Of a DNA stretch of 64,000 bases, positions 26,115 to 34,819 are shown piece by piece; the first letter of the stretch is position 1; each line of letters begins with the position of its first letter. The stretch lies in assembly GCF_009687845.1 (NCBI RefSeq), contig NZ_BLAD01000049.1:1-64000 (forward strand). The letters are read 5' to 3'. The notes under the pieces are model-generated. The model was not told where the DNA came from and did no database searches. It saw only the letters and a program-made list of their open reading frames with translations. Source of the DNA: Acrocarpospora corrugata (GTDB taxonomy: Bacteria > Actinomycetota > Actinomycetes > Streptosporangiales > Streptosporangiaceae). The translations under genes were made by a program, and so were the position numbers.

Positions 26115-26759
26115 TCAGGCGGCTTCCACGAGGCCCAGCCTCGCGAGGAGCCGTTCTCGGACCATCGGCCACTCAGAACGCAGGATCGAGTAGTACGCGG
26201 TATCTCGGACCGTATCGTCGGAGCCCCGGCTGTCCGCCCGTCGCACACCGTCCAGGTGTGCGCCGAGGGCCTCGATGGCGGCCCGAGATCGTTCGTTGCG
26301 TACGTCTGCCTTGAGGGTGATCCGGTGGACCTGCCAGGTCTCGAAGGCGAGCGAGAGCATCAACAGCTTGCTCTCCCGGTTCACACCCGTGCCCTGGGCG
26401 GAGGCGCCCAGCCAGGTGTAACCGATATCCGCCACGGACGGGACCTCGCCCACCACGCCTTTGGCGCCCGGCGGCCAGGGCATCGGGCCCTGCCAGTACT
26501 CCAGGTGCATCAGGCGGGTGGCACCGACCACACGGTCGGTGAGTAGCCACCGGATGGCGAAGGGCATCGACCGGCCCTCCGCCTGCTCAGCCATGGCGGC
26601 CTCCACGTAGGAGACCATGTCGTCCCGACCCGTGGGGACGCGAGTGAAGGCGTAAGTGGAACGGTCTTCACTCGCCGCGATTACGAGGTCGTCGACCACC
26701 GCGAGGCTAAGCGGTTCCAGGCGCACGGAGCGCCCAGACAGGGTGACAAAAGCGGGCAT
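26115..26759 (-). CDS. GNAT-family (RimJ/RimL-like) acetyltransferase
   Basis: A 214-aa protein with the GNAT fold: LSGRSVRLEPLSLAVVDDLVIAAS at the N terminus, VVGATRLMHLEYWQG in the centre, then DIGYTWLGASAQGTGVNRESKLLMLSLAFETWQVHRITLKADVRNERSRAAIEALGAHLDGV. This is the RimJ/L pattern, including R/Q-x-x-G-x-G/A-type CoA binding and the conserved NxxSRAAIE. Substrate could be a ribosomal or other protein N terminus or a small molecule. Start at 26759 was chosen to begin just before the fold; no clear ribosome site is seen. Confidence 0.82.
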   Translation of the reverse strand: MPAFVTLSGRSVRLEPLSLAVVDDLVIAASEDRSTYAFTRVPTGRDDMVSYVEAAMAEQAEGRSMPFAIRWLLTDRVVGATRLMHLEYWQGPMPWPPGAKGVVGEVPSVADIGYTWLGASAQGTGVNRESKLLMLSLAFETWQVHRITLKADVRNERSRAAIEALGAHLDGVRRADSRGSDDTVRDTAYYSILRSEWPMVRERLLARLGLVEAA

Positions 26760-26866
26760 GAGCACATGATGGGGGCTCAGTGGCATGTGTGGTAGCAAAT
26801 GACACACGACATCTTGTGGAGCCTCTGGTTAAGCGCCGCACCGAACCTTAAAACCGCAGGTCAGAC

Positions 26867-26881
26867 GGTACGTAGCGTACC
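26867..26881. promoter_or_regulatory. Short perfect palindrome upstream of the GNAT gene
   Basis: GGTACG-TAG-CGTACC is a 6-bp perfect inverted repeat with a 3-nt centre, located about 110 nt upstream of the GNAT start and just after the aminotransferase stop. It may be an operator or a weak hairpin. Confidence 0.35.
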
Positions 26882-26919
26882 TTGATCACCTTGTTCCCGG
26901 GGTAAAGATTCGAGAAAGA

Positions 26920-28215
26920 TCACGGCGTCGCATGGGCCGGAGTGAGGGCCCCCATCCGGAGCCGGTTCGGAGCCCTTCCGGAGGCCAGTCCGGTTAGCGC
27001 GGATTCGAGATGGATCAGGGATTCGTTGATCCACGGAAGGGCCAGTGGATCTTCCGCGTGCAGGGCGGCGAGGCGCTGCTCCTGGCCCTCGCCGTAGAGC
27101 AGGCTGGTGGCCACCCGGATCCGCGGCGCGCGCGGATTGTCGCCGAAGGCGGACCCCGGGAGCACGGCGACGCCGTGCTGTTCGATCAGGGTGTGCGCCA
27201 GCTCGGCCGCACTCTCAAACCCCGAAATTTCGGGGTAAAGGTAGAAACCGCCTTGGGGGGCGTGCACGGACGCGCCCGCCTTGGTGAAGCGGTCGGCCAC
27301 CGCGCGGGCGACGATGCCGTGCAGCCGCCGGGACCGGCGCACCCGCTCGGCCAGTTCGGCCGGCTCGGCCAGCGCGTACGCGGCGGCGTGCTGCACCGGC
27401 GCGGCCGGGCTGGACCAGATCTCGCTGGACACCGCCAGCAGCCGGTCCCGCAGCGCCCACCCGGCCGGGGCGTGGTTCAGCCGGGTCACCCCGATCCGCC
27501 AGCCGCCCACCGCCAGGCTCTTGCTCAGCCCGCTGGTGATGATCGTCCGCTCCGGCGCCACGTCGGCCGGGCTGAGGAACTCGGCCACCGGATCGTGCAC
27601 CAGGTCACGGTAGATCTCGTCGGAGATGATGACCAGATCCAGCTCCCTGGCCAGCTCGGCCAGCCGCCGGATCGTGCCCGGCCGCGCCAGCCGCCCGGTC
27701 GGATTGTCGGGCAGCGTCACCAGCATCGACCGCACGGTACGGCCCTGCGCCCGCGCGTGCAGCACCGCGGACGCGACCAGATCAGGATCCGGCGCCCCAC
27801 CCTCGCCGGGAGGCGCCGCCACCATGATCGGCCGTACTCCGATGATCTCCGCCTGGGCGGCGTAGCTGACCCAGCTGGGCCGGGGCAGCACGATGTCGCC
27901 GGGGCGGTCCGCGCCGATGGCCAGCAGCAGCCCGAACAGCAGCGCCTTACTGCCGGGCCCGGCCACCACCAGGTCGGGTTCGGTCGGCAGTCCGCGCCTG
28001 CTCCAGTAGCCGGCCGCCGCCTCGCGCAGCGCGGGCGAGCCCGCGACCTGGCCGTAGCGGTTGTCGCCGCTCGCCTCCGCCAGCCGGGCCCGCAACGCCG
28101 GGTGCACGGGCAGGCCGGCCTCGCCGAACCCGAGGGGTAAGACCCGCTGCCCGGCGCGGCGTCTTCGGTCCAGGTCTTCGTTGGCGGCCAGGGTGGCCGA
28201 AAGGGTAACGTGCAT
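26920..28215 (-). CDS. Class I/II pyridoxal-phosphate aminotransferase
   Basis: A 431-aa fold-type I aminotransferase. The region DNPTGRLARP, followed by DLVIISDEIYRDLVHD (PLP Asp and Tyr), SGLSKSLAVGGWRIG with the catalytic Lys, and APRIRVATSLLYGEGQEQRL with the substrate-binding Arg, are all intact. Likely an aspartate/aromatic/branched-chain type enzyme; exact substrate is not evident. The ATG at 28215 follows GGAAGGAAAGAG. It is divergent from a LysR gene across 96 bp, so LysR probably controls it. Confidence 0.9.
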   Translation of the reverse strand: MHVTLSATLAANEDLDRRRRAGQRVLPLGFGEAGLPVHPALRARLAEASGDNRYGQVAGSPALREAAAGYWSRRGLPTEPDLVVAGPGSKALLFGLLLAIGADRPGDIVLPRPSWVSYAAQAEIIGVRPIMVAAPPGEGGAPDPDLVASAVLHARAQGRTVRSMLVTLPDNPTGRLARPGTIRRLAELARELDLVIISDEIYRDLVHDPVAEFLSPADVAPERTIITSGLSKSLAVGGWRIGVTRLNHAPAGWALRDRLLAVSSEIWSSPAAPVQHAAAYALAEPAELAERVRRSRRLHGIVARAVADRFTKAGASVHAPQGGFYLYPEISGFESAAELAHTLIEQHGVAVLPGSAFGDNPRAPRIRVATSLLYGEGQEQRLAALHAEDPLALPWINESLIHLESALTGLASGRAPNRLRMGALTPAHATP

Positions 28216-28311
28216 CTCTTTCCTTCCAATCGCTAAGGAACGTTCCCAGCCTGAGGCGGGAGTGGCATCGGTACAAGCGAGGCTTTTCGGTGCCTGGCAT
28301 AAGGAGATCCG

Positions 28312-29256
28312 ATGCTCGATCTGCGGCGGCTGACGCTGATTTGTGAGTTCGCCCGGCGGGGGAGCATCGCGGCGACGGCGACCTCGCTCGGCTACAGCGC
28401 GTCGGCGGTCTCGCAGCAGCTGGCCGCGCTGGAGCGGGAGGCCGGGGTGGCGCTGATCGACCGCACGTCCCGCAGCGCCGAGCTGACCGACGCCGGGCGG
28501 CGGCTGGTCGAGCACGCCGAGCACATCCTGAGCCTGGTGGAGAGCGCGGAATCCGACCTGTCCAGCCACGCGGCGACGCCGTCGGGGCGGGTGGTGGTGA
28601 CCGCGTTCCCCACCGCGGCCGTCGCGTTCGCGCCCGCGCTGGCCCGGTCGCTGCGGCGGCACCGGGAGCTGTCGCTGCGGCTGATGCAGAGCAGGTCCGG
28701 CCGGGGGATCCGGGAGGTCGAGTCGGGCGAGGTGGACATCGCGCTGGTGGACGACTGGTGGGGGCGGGTCAGGCGGCACTCCACGCTGACGGTGTTTCCG
28801 CTGCTCAACGATCCGCTGGTGCTGGCCGTACCGCGCCGGCACCGGCTGGCTGATCCGGCTGAGGAGGTCGATCCCGCCCAGCTCAGGGATGAGGCGTGGA
28901 TGGCGACCCCGGAGGGCGAACCGTCCCGTACGGCGGTGGACCGGCTGCTCGCCGACGTCGGCGGGGCGCCCCCGGTGGCCTGGGAGTTCGAGGGGCTGGG
29001 GGCGATCCTGAGCCTGGTCGCCAAGGGGATCGGGATCGCGGCGGTGCCGGCGCTGTCGCTGGCGGCCGGGGTGCGCGGGGTGGTGGTCCGGGAGTTCCCC
29101 GGGGAGCAGATCGAGCGCCGGATCTACGCGGTGGCGCGCAGTTCCAGCGTGCAGCGGGCCTCGGTGGCCGCCGTGCTGCGCGCGCTGCACGTGGCCGCGC
29201 GGTATCTGGCGGCCGATCTGCCGCACCTGACCATGGCCGACGAGCCGGACGAGTAG
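28312..29256 (+). CDS. LysR-family transcriptional regulator
   Basis: A 314-aa LysR protein. The N-terminal winged helix (residues 3-62) has [40 protein letters not shown]. The C-terminal periplasmic-binding-like effector domain begins near 95 with [24 protein letters not shown] and includes [13 protein letters not shown]. It is divergently transcribed from the aminotransferase gene; the shared 96-bp region is the expected target. Confidence 0.92.
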   Translation: MLDLRRLTLICEFARRGSIAATATSLGYSASAVSQQLAALEREAGVALIDRTSRSAELTDAGRRLVEHAEHILSLVESAESDLSSHAATPSGRVVVTAFPTAAVAFAPALARSLRRHRELSLRLMQSRSGRGIREVESGEVDIALVDDWWGRVRRHSTLTVFPLLNDPLVLAVPRRHRLADPAEEVDPAQLRDEAWMATPEGEPSRTAVDRLLADVGGAPPVAWEFEGLGAILSLVAKGIGIAAVPALSLAAGVRGVVVREFPGEQIERRIYAVARSSSVQRASVAAVLRALHVAARYLAADLPHLTMADEPDE

Positions 29257-29266
29257 GTTGTCCGGC

Positions 29267-29944
29267 GTGACCGATGCCCCGACCTATGACCTGGAACGCC
29301 TGCTCACCACCGCCGGTGGCGCGAAGCTGGTCGCCGGAGTGGACGAAGTGGGCCGAGGCGCCTGGGCGGGTCCCGTCGCGGTGTGCGCGGTGGTGACCGA
29401 TCTGTCCGAGCCGCCGGCCGGCCTCACCGACTCCAAGATGCTCACCGTCAAACGCCGGACCGATATGGTCGCCCAGATCGAGTCCTGGGCGCTGGGCATC
29501 GGCCACGGCGAGGCCAGCGTCGAGGAGATCGACACTCTCGGCATGACCGAGGCGCTGCGCCGGGCCGCCCGCCGGGCGCTGGAGTCCTTACCCGTCAGGC
29601 CCGACGCAGTGATCCTGGACGGCAAACATGACTACCTCGGGCCGCCCTGGCCGGTCCGCTGCGAGATCAAGGGCGACCTCACCTGCGTCTCGGTGGCCGC
29701 GGCCTCGGTGCTCGCGAAGGTCAGGCGCGACACCCACATGGCCACCCTCGGCTTCGAGGAGTACGGCTTCGCCGACAACGCGGGCTACCCGTCCCCCGTA
29801 CACCAGCAGGCCCTGGCCGAGTTCGGACCGACGCCGCACCATCGCCTGTCCTGGTCCTACCTGGACGATCTCCCCCAGTGGCGGCACCTCAAGCGGCACC
29901 GGAACGCGCTGGCCGGGGAGGGGCAGATGTCGCTGTTCGGATGA
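29267..29944 (+). CDS. rnhB: Ribonuclease HII
   Basis: A 225-aa RNase HII that removes ribonucleotides and RNA primers from DNA. It has the catalytic [13 protein letters not shown] (25-37), [21 protein letters not shown], the [15 protein letters not shown] region with the third acidic residue, and the [24 protein letters not shown] tail. The GTG at 29267 was preferred to TTG at 29258. It sits 10 nt after the LysR gene. A hairpin terminator follows immediately. Confidence 0.96.
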   Translation: MTDAPTYDLERLLTTAGGAKLVAGVDEVGRGAWAGPVAVCAVVTDLSEPPAGLTDSKMLTVKRRTDMVAQIESWALGIGHGEASVEEIDTLGMTEALRRAARRALESLPVRPDAVILDGKHDYLGPPWPVRCEIKGDLTCVSVAAASVLAKVRRDTHMATLGFEEYGFADNAGYPSPVHQQALAEFGPTPHHRLSWSYLDDLPQWRHLKRHRNALAGEGQMSLFG

Positions 29945-29965
29945 CCCCGCCGGGCGACGGCGGGG
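29945..29965. terminator. Hairpin terminator after rnhB
   Basis: CCCCGCCG (29945-29952) and CGGCGGGG (29958-29965) form a perfect 8-bp stem with a 5-nt loop, directly after the rnhB stop and before the stop of the convergent SCO5389-type gene. Confidence 0.85.
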
Positions 29966-29978
29966 CCATCCTGGTGGA

Positions 29979-30365
29979 TCAGCAGTCGACCAGTTCGGGC
30001 TTCTGGTTCAGGATCTGGGCCCGGGGACTGGTGAACTCGGCGAGCGCCTCCGTGGCGGCCGGGTGAAAGACGGCCACCCGGTGACAGTTCTGGAAGGCCA
30101 GGCGAACGCCGAAGTGGCGCTCCAGAGCGCCGCGCATCGAGTCGCTGGCCAGGCAGCGCAGCAGCTGGCCGCGCGCTGGTTCGTCCGGCGGCGGGACCAG
30201 GTTGTCGGCGAACTCCGACCCGCTGGCGGCCCGCTGCTCGGCCAGCCCGCTGATCACCGACCAGGCGTACGGGAGCGAGTCGCGAACGCAGGCGACGAAA
30301 GCCGCGTCGTCTACCTCACCCTCCCGTGCCCGGTCGAGCAGGTCGTTGGAAACGGTCAGCGACAT
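29979..30365 (-). CDS. SCO5389-family conserved actinobacterial protein
   Basis: A 128-aa protein matching the SCO5389 type: GEVDDAAFVACVRDSLPYAWSVISGLAEQ, then EFADNLVPPPDEPARGQLLRCLASDSMRGALERHFGVRLAFQNCHRVAVF, ending LNQKPELVDC. Three Cys in motifs (ACVRDSL, RCLA, NCHRV) are typical of the family. Its function is unknown. It lies 86 nt downstream of the P-loop ATPase gene, the same pairing as in Streptomyces, so a shared process is likely. Confidence 0.85.
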   Translation of the reverse strand: MSLTVSNDLLDRAREGEVDDAAFVACVRDSLPYAWSVISGLAEQRAASGSEFADNLVPPPDEPARGQLLRCLASDSMRGALERHFGVRLAFQNCHRVAVFHPAATEALAEFTSPRAQILNQKPELVDC

Positions 30366-30451
30366 GTGCTTTCTCCTCTCATTGAGATCAATCCGACGCT
30401 ATGTCGGCGGGCCAGAACCTCCACCTGTCGGGGAGGCGACACTCATATGCG

Positions 30452-31375
30452 CTATGCGTGGGCGTGTTCGTGGTCGATCTGCGTGGTGAGGTCGAGACCG
30501 GTGGCCCGGTTGGCCCAGGAGCGGGCGTTCTTGACGTGGAATTCGGCCGTCTGGCGGGCGAACCTGGCCCAGTCCTTCTCCTGGGCGTCCACGGCGGCGA
30601 GCATCGCGCCCAGCGCGGCCAGGTTGGCGGGCTCCAGGTCCCCGAGGGTGAACGGCCGGCCCTGCTCCATGGCGCGGACGGCCGGAGAGTGGGCCATCGT
30701 GGTCAGCAGCGCGTCGCCCACGTGGTCGCGGAGGAAGGCGACGTCGTCCGCCGACTGCACCTTGTTGCCGATCACGGCGAGCGGGACGTCGAACCCGGCG
30801 GCGTACTCGCGGTACTGCCGGTAGACGCCGATCCCCTGCCGGGTGGGCTCGGCCACCAGGAAGGTCAGGTCGAACCGGGTGAACAGCCCGGAGGCGAAGG
30901 AGTCGGCGCCGGCCGTCATGTCCACCACGACGTATTCGCCGGGCCCGTCCACCAGGTGGTTGAGGTAGAGCTCGACCGCGCCGAGTTTGGAGTGGTAGCA
31001 GGCGACGCCCAGGTCGTCCTCGCTGAACGGCCCGGTCGCCATCAGCCGCAGGTCGCCGTCGCGGACGGCGAAGGTGTCCAGGAAGAACGGGTCGTGCAGG
31101 TCCGGCCGCCGGGAGCCGCGGCCGGGCGGGGTGGTCTTGACCATGGCGGCCGCGGACGGGATCAGCGGGTTGTCGCCGCGCAGGTAGTCCTTGATCTCGG
31201 TGAGCCGGCCGCCCAGGGGGGTGGGCGTGGTCTCGATGCCGAGGGCGAGGCCGAGGTGCTGGTTGATGTCCGCGTCGATGGCGACCACCGGGCCGGCCGT
31301 CGTCGCATACCTCGCGAACAGCGACGACATCGTGGTCTTGCCACTGCCGCCCTTGCCGACGAACGCCACACGCAT
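30452..31375 (-). CDS. CooC/MinD-type P-loop ATPase (SCO5388-like)
   Basis: A 307-aa ATPase whose N terminus MRVAFVGKGGSGKTTMSSLFARY carries a deviant Walker A (GKGGSGKTT, 8-16). AIDADINQHLGLALG follows, and VVVDMTAGADSFASGLFTRFDLTFLVAEPTRQGIGVYRQY is the Walker B region and adenine-binding part. This resembles CooC/CobQ/MinD-like nickel- or metal-insertion ATPases. It pairs with the SCO5389-type gene downstream. Start ATG 31375 has GGAG 9 nt upstream. A palindrome lies 22 nt upstream of the start. Confidence 0.88.
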   Translation of the reverse strand: MRVAFVGKGGSGKTTMSSLFARYATTAGPVVAIDADINQHLGLALGIETTPTPLGGRLTEIKDYLRGDNPLIPSAAAMVKTTPPGRGSRRPDLHDPFFLDTFAVRDGDLRLMATGPFSEDDLGVACYHSKLGAVELYLNHLVDGPGEYVVVDMTAGADSFASGLFTRFDLTFLVAEPTRQGIGVYRQYREYAAGFDVPLAVIGNKVQSADDVAFLRDHVGDALLTTMAHSPAVRAMEQGRPFTLGDLEPANLAALGAMLAAVDAQEKDWARFARQTAEFHVKNARSWANRATGLDLTTQIDHEHAHA

Positions 31376-31396
31376 GGGGCACGCTCCAGAGTGAAT

Positions 31397-31413
31397 GTGA
31401 AAACCGTTTCCAC
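31397..31413. promoter_or_regulatory. Candidate operator GTGAAAACCGTTTCCAC
   Basis: A 17-bp near-perfect palindrome (7 of 8 arm positions) centred 30 nt upstream of the ATPase start codon. The spacing suggests repressor control of the ATPase/SCO5389-type operon. Confidence 0.45.
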
Positions 31414-31624
31414 TGCCATCCGGCATCATGCCACACCTGGCGCGGCCGTGGGGGCCGATGATTCGAACCTGATATCCCGGTAATTGCCGTCGCAGTCGGA
31501 AATCAGCGAAAACGCTGGGGCGGAGGCCATTCAAAGGCTTCATTGCGGATAGAAGTGGACGTTTATTCTTCGAGGTTTTGAGCTTGAAGTGCAGGGTAGG
31601 TCTGGCGCTGTCGCAATGAGTCAG

Positions 31625-31660
31625 CCAATTGAGGTCGCAGACCTTTCACCCCCGAATTGG
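31625..31660 (+). promoter_or_regulatory. Nested hairpin in the leader before a small hypothetical gene
   Basis: CCAATT (31625) and AATTGG (31655) form outer arms around an AGGTC-GCA-GACCT hairpin (31632-31644). It lies in the less GC-rich spacer upstream of the hypothetical gene at 31693. Confidence 0.4.
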
Positions 31661-31692
31661 CAACAGGCGGTGAACGTCGTTAAGGGGGAAGT

Positions 31693-32082
31693 GTGTACCG
31701 ATTCTGGGATGTTCAGGCGGGTTGGGGGGTTAAGCGCCTCCTCGTTCTGCTGAACAGCTTCGTGCTCACGCTGGTCGAACTCGCGCGCAAGGTTTTCCCG
31801 AAGCGCGCGGAATCCATCGAAGATGTAGCTGGTCAGGCTATGTCCGTTTCCACGATTTCGACCCAGGGACCGGTCCTTCTTCCGAATTCACCGCAACCGG
31901 CACCGGCCGAGCGAGCGGCGCAGGAAATCCTGGTTCCAGCGAGACCGTCGCTGATGTCCGGAAATCCAGTAAGCGCGGTTTCGTCCTTCCGGGTGGTCAT
32001 GCGGCTTTTTGAGGGTTTCACTTTCGGGCGCCTAGTCCCATTTAGGTGCCGTGCACCGCCTGTAATCGCGTTCTTTACTTGA
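31693..32082 (+). CDS. Hypothetical protein in AT-richer region
   Basis: A possible 129-aa protein with GTG start behind AAGGGGG. The first half has a hydrophobic segment (RLLVLLNSFVLTLVELARKVF) and the second half is Pro/Ser-rich. No family is recognised, and codon use is less GC-biased than in neighbouring genes. It may be a real recently acquired gene or an open frame by chance. Together with the spacers on each side, this covers about 810 bases with no well-supported gene. Confidence 0.35.
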   Translation: MYRFWDVQAGWGVKRLLVLLNSFVLTLVELARKVFPKRAESIEDVAGQAMSVSTISTQGPVLLPNSPQPAPAERAAQEILVPARPSLMSGNPVSAVSSFRVVMRLFEGFTFGRLVPFRCRAPPVIAFFT

Positions 32083-32187
32083 GTAACACCAGTCACGTGT
32101 TTAACAGCAATAACGCAGGGCATCAAAGCCCTTGAGAGCTTCAATCCCCCCGTAAGTGAATGCGTGTTTGTTGATAGGGGATTGTCT

Positions 32188-32751
32188 ATGTCGGTTGTGG
32201 CATTCGCTGAACGGTGTCGGCGCACCGTTTCGGCGGTCGGACGGACCACGGTGGCAGCCGTGGTCATGACCCTGACTTTCTGCGCGGCTTTCGTGCTGCC
32301 CTACGCGGCGGCCTCGGAGGCACACGCGCAGCAGCGGCCGGCCCACGCCATGGACTTCTCCAGTGGAGCCAGTAGAGCCAGCGGAGCCAGTAGAGCCAGT
32401 AGAGCCACTGGTGTCCTGGTCATGACACCGCACCGCCCGAACCGGGTGGTGGTGCGATCATCGGTGTGGACCGACCTCACGGTCGGCCGGGCGCCTGATC
32501 GCAGTAGCCCAGATCCAGCCTTCATGGGCGTCGAACTGACCGACCTCAGCAAGATCCAGAATTGGTACGCACACGTCCGCGGTCCCGGCCAGGTCAACGC
32601 CGTCACCACTGCCGGCGTCTCGGCCCCGGCCGGCCGGGCGGACGTGGTCCGGCTCGGACACCGGACCGTCGCCACCCACGCCGACGGCCTCGGGGTGGCC
32701 TTCACGGCCCCTGGAGCCCGCGGCCCGCCCACGAGAGAACAGACCCCATAG
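32188..32751 (+). CDS. Secreted hypothetical protein with GASR repeats
   Basis: A 187-aa protein from ATG 32188 (AGGGG 8 nt upstream) with a basic start and a signal peptide (TTVAAVVMTLTFCAAFVLPYAAASEAHA). A short imperfect repeat GASRASGASRASRATG near residue 60 is encoded by a 9- to 18-nt microsatellite (GGAGCCAGTAGAGCCAG). The rest is a Val/Asp-rich domain without recognisable family. It ends 39 nt before the convergent kinase stop. Confidence 0.5.
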   Translation: MSVVAFAERCRRTVSAVGRTTVAAVVMTLTFCAAFVLPYAAASEAHAQQRPAHAMDFSSGASRASGASRASRATGVLVMTPHRPNRVVVRSSVWTDLTVGRAPDRSSPDPAFMGVELTDLSKIQNWYAHVRGPGQVNAVTTAGVSAPAGRADVVRLGHRTVATHADGLGVAFTAPGARGPPTREQTP

Positions 32752-32790
32752 CTCCAAACACCAACTTTTCAGCCGAGACCTCCGCTCAGA

Positions 32791-34323
32791 TCAAGCGGGG
32801 TCCTTCGGCGGTTCGTACAGACGGAAGACCCGGATCAGCGTCGGGCGCAGGCGCTCCCAATCGTCGGCCATCGTGGTCCAGGTGAGCACGCTCGTGGTGG
32901 TACCAGTGGAGATGACCCGCCGGTACTGGTGGTAGTCGACGCCCTTCACCAGATGGGTTTCGGTCGAGGTCTTGCCCTGCTGCCAGGTGAACTCCCAGTC
33001 GGCTGCGGTGCCGTGTTTCGAGGTCACCGAGCGCAGCCGTACCTTGGCGTAGTTCTTCACGTTCGGGTAGAGGAACGCCTCGGCCTCGTGCAAGGCGGCC
33101 AGCGGATCGGTGCCGCTCTGGTTGGTGACCTCCACGTTCAGCTGGGCTCGGCCGTCGGGGTCGAGCCACCACAACGAGTATTCGGTCTCCTCCAGCCGCC
33201 ATTTGCGCGGCACGGCGGCCCGCCAGCCGGTGGGCGCCTCGTACCAGGCCAGTTTCAGCCGGGGCGCGGCCACGGCGGTGGGTGACGGCGACGGTGCCGC
33301 GGAGGCCGGCGCGCTCGGCGTGGGCGTGGACGAGTATGCGCTGAGCGTCTCGGTTACGGCGGGTTCAGGGCGCATCAGCGCCCAGCCGCCGATCGCGCCC
33401 GCGAGCAGCACCGACGCGGCCCCGGCCGCGATCAGCCGGGATCGGCTCCGGCGCGGTTTGAGCACGGGCAGCGGCGCGGGAGGTTCGAACTCGGCCAGCA
33501 TGCGGTCGGCCACGTCCGGCGCGAGCCGGCGTTTCGGGTCGCGCGCGAGCAGGCCGGTGAGCAGTGGCTTCAACGCGGCGGGCACGGCGGACAGATCGGG
33601 GCCGCCCATCGCCTGGCCGGGCTTGGCGCTCGGCCACACGGCCGCGGGCGGACGCCCGGTGACGGCCAGATACAGGCTCGCGCCCAGCGACCACAGGTCG
33701 GAGGCGTCCCGCGCGCCCTCCCCGCTGGTCCGCTCCGGCGCCAGGAAGGCGCTCACGCCCCGGGTCGCGCTCGGCGCCTCGCCGTGCGCGGGGGAACGTT
33801 CCGCGGTCCGGCCGGTGAAGGCCGCGTCGTGGGCGAGCACGCTCACCCCGAAGTCGGCCAGCAGCACCCGCCCGTCGTGGCCGACCAGGATGTTGGCCGG
33901 GCGCACGTCACCGTGCCTGACTCCGGCGGCGTGGGCGGCGACCAGCGCGGTCAGGATCTGCCGGGTGATGGCGGCGGCGCGTTCCGGGCTCAGTGGGCCG
34001 TCGCTGGCCACGATCCCGTCCAGCGACCGGGACCGTACCAATTCCATGATGATCCACGGCGTGCCCTCGTCCTCGGCGACGTCGTAGACGGCGGCCACGT
34101 TCGGGTGCCGCAGGCGTTCCGCGTGCCGGGCCTCGCGGGTGACGCGCTGGGTGAGGGCTAATCGGCGACTCTCCCGCAGGCCCGCGGGGAGGAGCACTTC
34201 GCGGATCGCGATGGGGCGGTCGAGGAGGGTGTCGTGGCCTTCCCAGACGATGCCGGTGCTGCCCTGGCCGAGTGCCCGTACCAGCCGATATCGCTTGACG
34301 ATCAGCTGACCCGGAGTTCCCAT
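32791..34323 (-). CDS. Membrane Ser/Thr protein kinase-like receptor (possible pseudokinase)
   Basis: A 510-aa protein with a cytoplasmic PknB-type kinase domain (1-275), a transmembrane helix (296-317) and a 190-aa external domain. The P-loop LGQGSTGIVWEG (18-29) and DFG (157-159) are intact. However, the VAIK lysine is Arg (IAIRE, R41) and the catalytic loop reads HGDVRPAN with Arg in place of Lys at 141. D139 and N144 remain. The external domain is unlike PASTA repeats. Start ATG 34323 has GAGGCAGG upstream; a longer frame reaches 34413. Confidence 0.9.
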   Translation of the reverse strand: MGTPGQLIVKRYRLVRALGQGSTGIVWEGHDTLLDRPIAIREVLLPAGLRESRRLALTQRVTREARHAERLRHPNVAAVYDVAEDEGTPWIIMELVRSRSLDGIVASDGPLSPERAAAITRQILTALVAAHAAGVRHGDVRPANILVGHDGRVLLADFGVSVLAHDAAFTGRTAERSPAHGEAPSATRGVSAFLAPERTSGEGARDASDLWSLGASLYLAVTGRPPAAVWPSAKPGQAMGGPDLSAVPAALKPLLTGLLARDPKRRLAPDVADRMLAEFEPPAPLPVLKPRRSRSRLIAAGAASVLLAGAIGGWALMRPEPAVTETLSAYSSTPTPSAPASAAPSPSPTAVAAPRLKLAWYEAPTGWRAAVPRKWRLEETEYSLWWLDPDGRAQLNVEVTNQSGTDPLAALHEAEAFLYPNVKNYAKVRLRSVTSKHGTAADWEFTWQQGKTSTETHLVKGVDYHQYRRVISTGTTTSVLTWTTMADDWERLRPTLIRVFRLYEPPKDPA

Positions 34324-34414
34324 CACGCCTGCCTCTGCACACGGCAAATACCACTGGATGGGGAGTCTTCCATAACTAGAGGGGCGTACGGGACCTAGCG
34401 CGCAGTCCGACACA

Positions 34415-34813
34415 TCAGCGTGACAGGTCGGGCAGCGAGCCGCCCGCCACGTGGGCGAGCGTGATCTCCGCCAGCAGGTTGTCCTGGTGCTCCCGCAGCG
34501 CCCCCAGGACCTTCTCCAGCGGCTCGGAGACCCCCGGGAAACGCTCGTGCTCCTGGGCGACTCCCTCGATCACCAGGATGATGTCGGCCAGGCTGATCTC
34601 GGCCGCCGGGCGGGCCAGCCAGTAGCCGCCGTCGGGGCCGCGCTGGCTGTTGATCAGCCCGGCCCGGCGCAGCTGCAGCAGGATGTTGTCCAGGAACCGG
34701 CGCGGGATGCGCTGGGCGATGGAGATCCGGTCCGCGGGGACGGGACCGCTGGGCGCGGCCGCCAGTTCGACCGCCGCGCGCAGCGCGTATTGGGTGCGTG
34801 CCGACAGGCGCAC
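34415..34813 (-). CDS. Rrf2-family transcriptional regulator (cysteine-free, CymR-like)
   Basis: A 132-aa Rrf2 protein: MRLSARTQYALRAAVELA, then ISIAQRIPRRFLDNILLQLRRAGLINSQRGPDGGYWLARP (winged helix) and SLADIILVIEG. The three iron-sulfur cysteines of IscR/NsrR-type members are absent, and no Cys at all occurs, as in CymR. CymR senses sulfur status through cysteine synthase in Bacillus. The gene lies 6 nt after the permease gene, the last gene of the ABC operon, so autoregulation of sulfur-compound uptake is plausible. Confidence 0.88.
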   Translation of the reverse strand: MRLSARTQYALRAAVELAAAPSGPVPADRISIAQRIPRRFLDNILLQLRRAGLINSQRGPDGGYWLARPAAEISLADIILVIEGVAQEHERFPGVSEPLEKVLGALREHQDNLLAEITLAHVAGGSLPDLSR

Positions 34814-34819
34814 CTGGGA

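Noticed and set aside
26808-26919. tRNA-like hairpins downstream of the aminotransferase
   Set aside because: Only a single 6-bp stem is present, with no cloverleaf or CCA-like features.
32370-32405. Microsatellite resembling a CRISPR repeat
   Set aside because: The repeated AGAGCCAG units are contiguous, coding and lack spacers.
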